Shown here piece by piece: positions 34,450 through 46,300 of a stretch of 64,000 nucleotides of DNA. Position 1 is the first letter of the stretch. Every line of letters begins with the position of its first letter. The stretch comes from Nereocystis luetkeana (Eukaryota; Sar; Phaeophyceae; Laminariales; Laminariaceae), in contig JARUPZ010000013.1 of assembly GCA_031213475.1 (NCBI GenBank), positions 9,023,794-9,087,793 on the forward strand, in the 5' to 3' direction. The notes below the pieces were generated by a model. It saw nothing but the letters and a program-made list of their open reading frames with translations. It was not told where the DNA came from and did no database searches. A program made the position numbers and the translations under genes.

Positions 34450-37400
34450 ACGTAAGTCATGCACATACCCACGGCATATCCTGCTATATATACAAACAAC
34501 CGTATAACACGAGGAAGAAAAAGCATTTCAGACATATTTGGTGGTCCTCTTTTGGGGAGCCTCAACACTCAGAACGGTCTTGGCACTAATGGGCTATCCT
34601 GTCGCGTCTAGTACCTATATAGTTCTGCGAAAAAAGGATTTTGGCCTTCTTCTCTTTTTCGTTTCGCATGGGTGATCCACCACAAACCCCTCCCAGGTTG
34701 CAAGCAAACATCTAATCTAACGAAAACACCACACTACCCTGAAAAAAATAGAATGAGAGAAGCACGGTCAGAACAAACCGTGAGGGAGGTTATTTTCACG
34801 GACGAAAGGAAAGTAAAAAAACATTGAAAATAGTAGAAACTTAGAGTACTCTCCCCTTTACCCGCGGCAGACAATAATAGGCTCCATCCTTCAAGAATGC
34901 GTCGTGTGAGAGTTTGTGTTCAGTCGTCTAACCTAGGTAGGTCGTCTTCCCATTTGTTTCTTGTAGTTACCACGAAATCAGTCGTAAATTCAGAACAGCT
35001 TGACGCGCCAAAGGGTCCCCGTAACAAAATGCTGGGTACGACTCTGACCCAAACTGTAACATCCCTTTGGACACTTAGTCGATGCTCATGTTTTCGGTCA
35101 GAGTGTTGTTTACTATATTATTGCTGTTTTCACATCCTATCATTGTCTACGTGCTGCACGGACTGTGTTTTTTCTGCCTTGTGCTGATGCGCGCCGCGCA
35201 ACTGCTGTTTGTTGTGAACGTAAAAGGTCTCGACGGCCCATTTGATTTTGCTCTGTTACTTTTCTGTCACGATTGATTGCGTGGATCATCATAGTGAAAT
35301 CGTCTCGGCCTAACAGCAAGGCCTGTTAGGGATCGGTGGCCGGACCCGGGTTGAGCTGAATGAAGTATTTTGTTTAATGTGATGGACAGGACCGTGCCGT
35401 ACCTTACGGGTCATAATCCTTCAGCATGTATAATGCCCGTCGTGCGACAGGTCCCCCGTTAGGTTTCGCCCGGCATGGTCCAGCAGGTACAGTAGTAGCC
35501 GTTGCACAAGTATGTGCTAAAAGTCGGTCCCGTACGATTATTCCGAGCGGCTGCGGCAGCATGCCACTCTAGCCGTTCTAGCGACAGCGCAATTAGACCA
35601 TCCCGCAGCCTTCAACAGGTAGGTGTGGATTTTGATGAGCAGTCCGGTGTTTACTACTTTAGTAAGCCCACGATAGGCCTTTCCCAGCAAATAACTCGGC
35701 AGAAGAAGACTCACCACAGGCCTTCGCCAAACGTGGATCTCCCTCAGCAGCTGCCCGTGAAGAAGCTTGTTGTAATACAGCAGCCAGCTGTAGTGCTGGA
35801 ATAGCCGGGCATGGTTTCAAATCATGCCGTCGTAAAATAGCTGACAGTACAGCAGCAGCTCGTCATGGTGCAACCGGGCGTTGCCCAGCCGCCGGTCGTA
35901 GATGGGCATCAGCAGGTCGGCGTGCCACGGCCGCGGTCACCGCCCCGCTTGTGTCCAGAGGTTTGCATCGAACTACCCGAGTCCGCACTCGGCAATGTCA
36001 AGGGTCGGCTCGCAGATTTGCCTGCGCACGCGACGGGATATGCACTGTAGCCGCCGTCCGTTTGGGCCACCCGCTTCAGGGAGGGTTCTTGGCATCTGGT
36101 CGTGAGTATGCCCGTCTTACACCCTTCTAACACGAGGTTCAGCGACTTGGGGAATCATGCATATTATTTGAGCTAAATGGTTTAAAGAACGGAGTCCACC
36201 CCGCGGTGAAGACCTCCGGAGGATACTGACCACCCGACATCACAAAGAGTTTGGACACCAGCATGCGAAGGTTGTTCCCGCTTAGAGAGGGGGTTGGGTT
36301 GTTCGCTGGTCACCATTCGCGCAGTTTTCCTCTGTGGCCCTATGGTGTATCACACACAAACTAGAGATATCAACCGTTGTACCTGCCTCGCTCCAGAAAA
36401 AACGCGCATATCAAAACTTAGTTTTACGAGTCGAGGTCTCCTTTCGTGCATGCTGTCCCCAACGCGGGTGATGGTCTGAGACCACCCCATCACATTCTTT
36501 TCTTGGTTGTTTCCATCCAACCGGGCTATCGATGTCGCGAGGGTTTCTCGTTCTGGTGTTGCGAATATGTGTTCATGCGTTTTGCGGCGAGCCCGCCCCC
36601 CCCCCCCCCCCCCGGTTATTCCCCCTTCTATGTGGGCCGTAGATTGGAAGCACCCCTTTCGAACAGTATTCATACGAGCTACAAAACCGGCCGTGCTGAC
36701 CATGGCTGAGCTTCCTTTTCCGGTTTGGACGCCGTTCTGTGCGCTCGTACACAGGTCTTGCGAGGCTTTGGAGGGCAGAACCCCTAGAATGGTGGGCCCT
36801 TGCAGCTTTAATGGAGCGGTTCTTGTTGACGGTGGCGACGCAGCCACAGCGTTTGGACAAATACGCGTGTCTTGTGGCACCAAATTGGTTTTGGATATCT
36901 TCAGGTGCTTCGTGGGAACGAGTCGGGGCGACGGGAGTTGAGCGACAAGGTCCGTGTGCGATCACTGTAGGCAGTTGCACGATACAGTTCCTCGAGTTGA
37001 GGCCGACGACGTGAAGTGGAATATTCGCTTGTATTCGGAAAACGTTTGTCGTTCGTTCGGTAGTATTCGCAAACCATGAAACGCCAGATATGAATTGCTT
37101 TTGTATGAGCCCTGCTTGCCTACAATACGCGTGAGACACCATCGCCATGTGGGGCGTCTGGCTAACCTTTAGGCTATTCGACCAGCACCACACACCATTC
37201 TTCCTGGGAGGTAGCAAGAGGGTCGTGCATTCATCATGTATTCACAAATGCCTTCCACGAAATCACGAACCTATTCGGTGTGGTGATGGACGTGTGCATC
37301 AGCGCGGAGCTGATGTGTACGCCTAGACTCGATAGCCGATGGCCGGCAATACACAGTCAGAATGTTCGAGGCGAACACGTAGCCACTGCTAGGTTACTTG

Positions 37401-40400
37401 TACGTGAAGCGTCAAATAGAAGAGAAGTAGAAGATGGTGTGGTGACCCCAAGCAAATGTGTTGATTGAATTGCTCAGCTGGAAGCTGATGATAGTGAGCA
37501 AACGTAGAGTGAGCGCAAAAGGGGGGGAACGGTGCGCGTGTGCGCTCGCAGCTCGTAATGAAGGATGGTCCTTTCAAAACTAAGACAAAAACAAGGGAGT
37601 AACCTTGTATTCCGTTAAAACGAAAACAGCGAAGATAATCCCCAGTTGTACAGTTAAAAACAATACATCTTGGGGTACATACTCATGACCCCAGTGTAGC
37701 CTATGTTGCTACTCCAACCAGAACTCGATCTATGCTACCGGTCCCGGAGAGGTACTGAAGATATACTTTTAACTATTTACCAATAAAAGCACGTGCGTAC
37801 AAAGTGCTGCCTGCCGTAAAGTATGTACGTACGTACTACAGTGAATCCATGGCACTATCTATCACTGAGATTTATCCTGTGTACGGGTGAACAGCAGTAG
37901 AAGTGTGAAACGACAGCTGCTGCTGTATCCTATCATAAAACTCACAGACTCAAAAAAGCTTTGTTGTACCTAGAATACGTGCATATATACCAGATGACCT
38001 AAGTGTTATCGACTAACGACAATAATGGCTTCTGACAAGTATCATCTCTAGTAGAACCCCAGCGGCTATTGGCTTGACTTCTCGTTACAATACTGGCCCC
38101 TAGATGGGATTTTCTATGATCAAGCGTTCGCCGTGTGCCTCTCCACGAAGACCTTCAACTCTCCTTTGAGAATCGGGCTACCTTTACTGACCACTCGATT
38201 ATTCCGTGCTTCCTAAAACCCGGGGCCAGGGCTAAAACAACACGACGGCTTTAACTAATTCAAACATCGTTGACACCCTTTCGTTCACGAAAACGCCTGC
38301 TCAAGTATTGATATCGGACACCTAGTTATGATAGCGAGGTGCGCTACGATCGGCAGAAACACCGCCGTTGTCCCGGCTGCTTGCTCGGACAACATCAAAA
38401 CCCACGTCTACAAGACACACATACGGACCGCAATATCGCCCACACGAAACGCTGTTACCAGCAATCTGGGTTCGGTCAACATGAGATTGGACTGTCCTCA
38501 CTTTCGTTTCCCGTTTCTGCAACCGCCTCTGGCGTCTGTTGCATCAATTTCCATACTTATGACAGCAACCCGATCTCATGCAAGCTGGAATCCATGATCC
38601 ACTCGACTCGACGGGCTAACGGTTGTACGGCACCTCCCACGCGTTCATCATCAGGGCCGCTGGCAAGCACACCACAAGCAGTAATGCAATACCATTTTCG
38701 CGTTGAACACCCGTCCAGCGATCGGTGCTGGCCTGCCTCGACCGTTGCCTTGCCTCATGGCCTTCATCTCCACACATCGTCCCGATAACCGGTCGATGGA
38801 GGGACACAGGCATACTTGCTCTTGCGGCGAGGACGCGAGCTGCTCGGCCGCCATTTGGTTGATACGCTCGCGACGGAAACCAACGCCTCCAGCGCTCACG
38901 TCTTTTGCCAGGAGAAGAGAGATCGCGCCACACGCACCGCTCCACCGGCGATGGAAGCCCGCATGTCAGGCGCTTTTACTCGCAGCTACGGTGATACCCG
39001 GGCGGCAGGAGCCCAAGCTTCGAGCGTCGAACCACCTCAGCCTTGATGCAAGAGCCTACGCGCCAAGTGCCGCTCCCCCACGCCACGCCTGGTGCACCGC
39101 AAAGACTTCCGTTCTTGTGCGTTGCGTGATTCCGGAAGGATACCCCCCCCTTCCCACTTGCCCATGCGGTGGCGGTCCATTAGAGGGGTGGGAAGGTCAA
39201 CTTCGACCCCCGGAGGTATTAAACATCAGGTTTTTCAGGCGGATGAGTTCGGAACGATTCACCACACTTGGCCCGAGAAGTGCATTTCGTTTGCAGCACC
39301 AGCACCAGCACCACCAGCCGGCACGGTTTCCACTAGGTCCAGATCCGTGATGCTGGACTCGCATGTGCATCGCAGCCGAAGTGGTGTTGCGGAAGAATAC
39401 GTCAAGCTCCCAAACCGCAAGTATATTTAATACGGCCACCAGAGGCCTGGCATCATCAATCGTTGACGCGACTGTCGGGTACTGGACAGAGGAGGTGGTG
39501 ATGTTTGGGGGGCTCTCCTCCTACATCTCGAAGTAGTCTGCATCGGTGCTTGCCACTGACGACCTGTCGTATTGCTGCGCGTAGCAGCACATACATGATG
39601 GATATATAGGCTTACGTTTCGCAGGACTGCCGCGTAGTGGAGCTCATCATGCCCTCGCCAACCTCATGCGTGCCTGCACAAATAGGTGCGGGTGTGATAC
39701 ATATCGACTCTGTTGTTGTTTGTGGATTGCGTCCGAGAACACGGCGTCCTTACCTACAAGTGTGTCGACTCCCCAAAACGACTCGGCCATTTATCAGCTT
39801 GCCTCGAGCACTGCCGTCGTCTGTAGCGCCAAACCTAACTTTTTTGAACTGAGTGTGGCATCGTTCTACGGGCGAATGCCTCCAGGACAAGCGACCCCCA
39901 CCGGTATCGAGATACGTTGTTTTGTCAGGAAAACCACAGTATGCTATCCACAACGCCATTTGCTCGTGTGAGACCGGGTTGGCACACTGTGACCTGTCCG
40001 TTCCTGCCCTCCGATATCATTGGAGTTTGGTCGCGAGGTCTCACCAACGGTTTCTTACCCTTTCGATCGTGCTCGCGCTTCCCCAGGCCGGGCTTTGGAT
40101 TCTTCCTAGTTTGCCGACGCGGCGGCTGATCACAGCACCGGGGGCTTGGATTTTGCACCTTGTGTTGCCTCTCTCGCCTTTTCAACTTATGAACGCAGTG
40201 TATTCCGCAGTCCTACCTCTGGATAACCCAAAATAGTGACTTATTTCACCCCGATCTGCAGCGCTCGTGCGTGTCGTTCACATCACCAGTGTTGACATGG
40301 GTCGGCTGGTGTCGTACACCGGCAGTGCTTATCGGCTGGCAGATCGTAATTCGAGGCGTCCTGCGGCTGTTGTAACATAAGTTGATATTTCGGACGCGTT

Positions 40401-42540
40401 CTACGATAGAGGTAGCACATTTCCGTCATTTTGTTGTCTGAATGACGGGGTTCCTTGACCCAAAATCGTCGAAAGGCCAATATTCTTTCGAAAAATGACA
40501 TTTTTGTGTACTTGGGCCACGCCATTTTTCATTGGAAATGCACTTCGATTTTTGCTCAACTCAGGTTTCGGGTGAGCTTGGAGCTCCCCAAGTGAGGAGC
40601 CTCAGAAAAATGAGGGTGAACGTCTATCGTAGAACGCCTCTTCGTACCAAAAAAGGCGAAGCCACCCCCCTAGGTCAACAATGAATATGGATCAACAAGG
40701 TGGTCACGAAACGTGCGGGTACCTATTGTTAGGAGTCACCAGGCCTTGTGCATGCGACTTGTGACAATACGTAACATGAGGGTGATGTCCTTCGGTGTTG
40801 ACAGCGGTTCAGTCAAGGGTTAATGGGTTCACATTCAACAAGCCGGTCAAGACCAAAGCGCCTGTGATGCGATTCCGACAAGAGCAAATACCACGTTTTT
40901 CCGAGCGTCGTCTATATGGTGCCGAATGACGGAGGGGGGCCCTACGAAAACATTCAAGTCTCCCGGAGGTGTTGCAGCTCTGTTGGTCTCCAGTGAGTAT
41001 GGGATAAAGATTCCCACGGAACAATCACACCCGCCATGTTTGGCTCAAGACTCGCGTAGATTCTGCGCTGGTTTGGGGTGGGGGTACGAGATAACCTTTT
41101 CACAGCAAAGGAGCAAAACGAATACAACTGCCTTGTGTAAAGCTCCAAGAACGCAAAAGTGGCGGCGCAGGTTTATTATTTCCGCGGAGGATATTTCAGT
41201 ATAACTGTATACCTCTACATTATACTATTGTAAAAATACCATACATTTCACCTGAACGGTGAGCCCATGGGACAGGCTCGGATATGGATTGAAACCCGTT
41301 ATTTCGAGGATCACGGGACTTTTCTTCCCTCGCGGCAGTCGGATGACCCACCGTTTTTTTTTTTTTTTTTCATATCCGGTATATTTACGTCACCCCGTGC
41401 GAGCTAGCCACTAGGGCACTGGGGTGACCAGCTGTGTGTATGTCATATTTGGAAGCGAAAGGAGAATGGTGTGGGCGTTATGCCAACATGCGCTCCGTGG
41501 GTGCTCTGCAAAAATGATCATCATGGTAGTGCACTGCTGTAGGAGTGGACGGAGTCCGCTCACAGCGAAACCCAGGCATATCGTGAACGCGGTGTATTAT
41601 TTGACGCAGTACAGATGCATGAGTCACTTGCGGTGTCCGCAACAATGAATGTTTTACCTTGAATCTATAATGTATCTTTAATTAACGTGCTCGACGCGAT
41701 GATGACCATCGGTGAGTTGGGTCACATGCGAACACGTGTTTAGGGCCCGCCCCCAACGGATACGCTGAAAGAGCATACTGATCCATCCATGTTAACGACC
41801 ACCCTACGTCTACGATCTGAGCAGCACTTAAATGTTATTTCTAACTCACCCACATTGTTTCAACCGGCTTCGCTCAACACGAGCATATTCCCACCGTTCC
41901 TCAAACCCGAAACAGAGAGGCCCACTGAAAGACACCGTTGAATCTCTCACCCTTGGAAACAACCAGACACGCTTCGGATGAACACCACACGGTTGCTTCA
42001 CACGTCAAAGACGTTTGTGCAAATGACGTGTCGATCGCCCCACCTAGTGGTCCAGCCCGCGCGTGCCCCTGCCGCTACGTCAAAACTAACACCTGCACCT
42101 CATTCAGCGGGCGTGTCAAGCCAGTAGCCTAAATTCGTAGTAAATTTCAATACCAATGCATGCGACAACGATGTACGCAGGGGGGGGGGGGGCGTGCGTG
42201 GCATATCACACAAATCTGGACAACACGCCTTCACAGCCCGCCCCCCTCTTGTCAAATACTTCCCGAACATCTGCACAAGGGCATCGACACGCGTGCGATA
42301 CAGTCACGCTTCGATGGGTCTACTACAGCCTTTCTCATCCCCAAGGTTCCCGGACCACCTGCGGGGGAGCTACGTCTACGCCACCCGAAGTGAAACATTC
42401 AAACGCAAGGCCCCCTGGGGTTGAGTCATCCACCAGCACCTCCAACCGCTGTATTAATTCCGTATAATAAAACATGCAAAACGCATGCGACGTGATTTTG
42501 AGAGAGAGGGCGAATCATAAGCCGTCACAGTCCCCACCAC
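34450..42540. other. Diverged part of segment B without recognised exons
   Basis: Presumed downstream (3') part of the LRR gene and beyond. Conserved blocks with copy A are listed under copy A. Homopolymer C-run at 36,596-36,614 and G-run at 42,181-42,192. Candidate frames such as 38,651-38,899 (minus) overlap conserved blocks but have no recognisable domain, and I could not find a membrane span or kinase domain. Confidence 0.4.
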
Positions 42541-42605
42541 CTCGAGTATCCTGACGGGACGTCCTTCCTCGCGTAACACGGCCGGCAGACTCGTGATGCA
42601 GTGTT
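42541..42605 (-). CDS. Copy B candidate exon, PAVL.EEGR motif
   Basis: CTTTC-side AG acceptor and GTGGTG donor. Encodes HCITSLPAVLREEGRPV..; copy A (22,332-22,395) reads YCIRGPPAVLHEEGRSP.. with mostly silent or conservative changes, but with a 1-nt length difference. Donor is weak, so boundaries are uncertain. Confidence 0.35.
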
Positions 42606-43306
42606 CTTTCGGCTTGCACGAGTGGCTTAAGGGGCACGTGTCTCTGAACATCCGTCGTATCCTCGTAGAAACTGCAGGATCTTGTCAGGCCCCACAGGTC
42701 AGTGCCGACCAATCGCTAGTGCTAAGCCGATCCAAACATGGTTTGTCGAGGGTAGGTATCACGGATGAATCTGGCCGGTAGTGCTGTGCACAGCTACACC
42801 TGCCGTGCCGAAGTTTGGGGGACGACCGACGACAATGGGGAGACATTCAAGCGCCAAACGACTGGACCAAGAAAGGTTTTCACATCAAATTAACCCGAAA
42901 CAACTCAATCTGCAAAGCAATACCAGGCCCCCCCCAACACAATGTACTGCATTCTTGTTTGCGTTTCGTAGTAGACAGCACATCGACGTCACAAACGCCC
43001 TAAGCAATGTCTCGCCCTCAAGGTTACGATTTGTGGTACTAAAGGTTTGTCACCAACATCAAGCAACAGGCACAGAAGTAGTCGAAGATGAACCAGTACC
43101 TATTTGCATCTGACCGTGGCGGGCGCCACATACGTTTTACGCTTAACGTTGTGATCGCCTTTTATTTAGGGGGTGTTGACATCGTTTCGTTCTTTTTCGA
43201 TTGTGGAACGTTCAAACCGGGTTGCCTCTTGCCTTTGCCCGGGTATCTACAACAGCCCAAACTGTGTACTCGTTCGTAGCTTCGAACGAAACGGGCCCCA
43301 CCTTAC

Positions 43307-43375
43307 AATTTTCAATTGCTCTGTCTTTGCTGCCCCACCTACACGAGCGCCATTCCTGACAGCGTGCCATGCATC
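43307..43375 (-). CDS. Copy B exon: Cys-containing, 69 nt
   Basis: TTGCAG acceptor, GTAAGG donor, phase 1 both sides. Encodes CMARCQEWRSCRWG.. ; C-x3-C-x5-C spacing. Family not recognised (PAN/apple-like at best). Confidence 0.55.
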
Positions 43376-46300
43376 CTGCAACCTTTGGTTTAATTAGTTT
43401 ATGCATCTGCCCGTCATCCTGCGGGAAATCAAATATTTCCATTCCCACGGCAGGTTCACTAGCGCTGTTCAGTGTTTCCTACAAACATTTAGCACTGTCG
43501 ACAACTGCCCCTATGTTGCGCACTAATCGATTTCTACAAGACGATTGCGTGAACGCCCCTATACGCGTGGCTGAGGTTCCGGTCCCAACAGTCACGCAGA
43601 GGTTTGGGGATGGCCAAGTAGACTAACTCGGCACCGTTCGTGCCTATACGTTGAGTCGGCAGAGGGCGTACACTACGAAGAACACTTACCGCAAGTATAG
43701 CCAGATTTCCCAGGCGAGCAGACGCCCTCGTCGCACATTACGGCCTCAGCCGGGGCGCATCCTGCCAATTGGAGCGTTGATACAAGATATATGTGCACGT
43801 CAGAACCTTGGCGAGGAAGTACGTTTCTGACTGTTGCAAATTCGGAACGCAAAATGACGCGCATGCTCATCAACGGAACGTACTCGGAGGACGAAAACTC
43901 GTTTATCGACGCTATTGCAACCACTCAAATCCACACACAAACGAGCCCGAAAGTGTTTTAGCTAGCACGAATAGCACAAGTTGCCGACTGTTGATGAACT
44001 CGCATAGCGATCGACTTACCGCATTGGTCGAAGGAGATATCGTCAGTCTTGACCTTGGCTGCCACGCTGCGTATGATACGTAAACACAATGGGCCGCGCA
44101 GGGGTGGGGTCGTATACGCCGTCGCAGTTCCGTTGTTAAGTTGTTAAATTTGTCTGACAGAAGGCCGGGTCAGCGCTATGTTGATGCAGTGTCAGCAGTC
44201 CCGGTTCCATGACACGTTAACATATACGGTGGAAAAAAACATTACGCCCTCCCCCTGTTCTCTTCTGATCTCTAGAATGGCGCCCACATGAGATGAAGAG
44301 CTAGATACATGTAAATGTTTAGATCACTACACCCAACTATGCGGAACGAATAAGGCAAGCTGGAGTCACTGGGTCGGTCGACCAAGGCCAGGCCGACAGG
44401 CATATCCGAGACGTGTGCATCCACATTTGAACTCGAACTGAGACATTCCTTTTCCTCCTTTTGTTTTGTCTGCAGTGTATTCATGTTCTCACCCCCCGTC
44501 ACGATGGACAACAAGTCGAGGACACGGCTGCAGGGACCTATTCGGTGCAAGTGTTTCCGCCCTGATGAAGGCATGATCTCTAGCTGTAGACCTACCATAA
44601 AAAATAAATTTCCACCTGTCGGCGGAATCGACGATTACTCACTTCGTGGGGACGCACTGCAGATCGGGGTTCTTGGACAGGTACCTACCGTTTGTGAAAC
44701 ACGAGACGTGGTAGATATCACGAAAAGTGTGCAGAATATATGTGTCGCCAGCAGGGAATGAAGATATCGGGCTATGACGCGTGCTGCGACAGGGTATCAC
44801 ATCATACCATGCAGTAGACAACATATATCATATATAAGCCTTCATGTACAGGACCTCCCCACAGACGTGTGTTAAGCCACGTTAATCCGACGTTCGCAAA
44901 ATATTCACGTAATTATTAAGACGAACAACCCCGCGCTCGGCACTTGATGGATACGAAGAATAGTTCGTTGAAACAGTGGGATTACGTACAGGCTTGTTTC
45001 TTGTAGGCCTTGAGGGTCGTGCTCGCAAAAGCCCTCAACGAGTCCCGTAACAAATCGCCGAAAAAGCGATACCTCCATCGCGACATGGGTCCTGTGCACT
45101 ACAATTTCCTGTCTCCCACACTTGGTACAATGTTATAGATGTCGTCAAGTACCTACACACTGTCTGGCACTGTCTGGAGGTCACGTAGGTGGAGTGGGGT
45201 CACGTAGTCGACGTCATTCTACTCTTTTTCTCCGCCGTGTAGACGAATAACAGCGATACCTCCCCCGGTATACCGACACCACCAAACAACCGTACAACCG
45301 AGGCCTAACAGATTGTTGCAACAGGATGGCTCCATCATACCACGCATTCCCGACATATATAGGAATGAGCGGTCAAACATCAATGACACAGACATCAAAT
45401 GAGAGGATGACCTCTGAATTAACCCCGCTTACAATGTTTTAAGGTTTCCGAGGTCGTCGAACAGCCCTTCGGGCAGGGTAGTCAGCTTGTTATCCGTAAG
45501 GTACCTGGTTACGTTCAATGTTGTACGACGATCGGCGGTTGAGAAAAAGGGCATCGTCAAGAAATTAGTCCAGCGGCAGATCATGGAACAGTACACGATC
45601 ATGCCCCCGCCGTCCCGACTCCGGTCGCAGGCTTCGTGTAACCGACGGGGTCAACCAGCACTGCAAGACCGAAAAAACGAGATCATTGCTTTCTGAAACT
45701 GGCCACTACTAGGCAGCAATACGTGGCGAGCGAAGTGCGAACGAAACGAGACACGAACAACTGAACCTGCAGTCGAAAACAGCGGTATTGTCAACAAGCG
45801 TCGGAGTTTCCAATTCAACGTCCGGTACGGGCGACGACTAAACAAAGAATGGTCGGGTGGATTCATATCGATTGCGCCAGATATTACAAACGTTCCCCAC
45901 AGAGCCTACACACCTCGACATCGTGTGTCTAGTGGATACAATTGTGAGTTAGGATTGGGGTTCTTGAAGGCAAGCGGGAAACGATATCCTGACAATGGTT
46001 CATACTTGACACCCATCAAGGCAAACTTACAAGTTTGATAGGGCCTCAAGCCCGTCGAATATCCCGGCCGATACGGCGCTTAGTTGGTTTTGGGAAACGG
46101 TCCTGGAGACAGTGACGAAAGGTTGGAGCAGCGAGGAGAATGGCCCTGTCAGTCACCATGCAGGCATGGCATTCCTTCTGGCAATGTGCACCTCTTTAGT
46201 GTACACAAATTGCGTATGCACAAAGTCGATACGTCACATCTGTTACGGGGGGAAATCCATATACTGGGACCATCAGGAGGTGTGCACGTTATCGTCATCG

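Noticed and set aside
37485-37505. CTGATGA motif as a hammerhead ribozyme core
   Set aside because: No GAAA partner or helix II at the required spacing.
41275-41430. Possible SINE on the minus strand (CCCTAGTGGCTAGC, T-tract, GGGTTTCAATCC)
   Set aside because: The order of A-box-like, tract and B-box-like parts does not fit a Pol III unit, and there is no second copy in the window.
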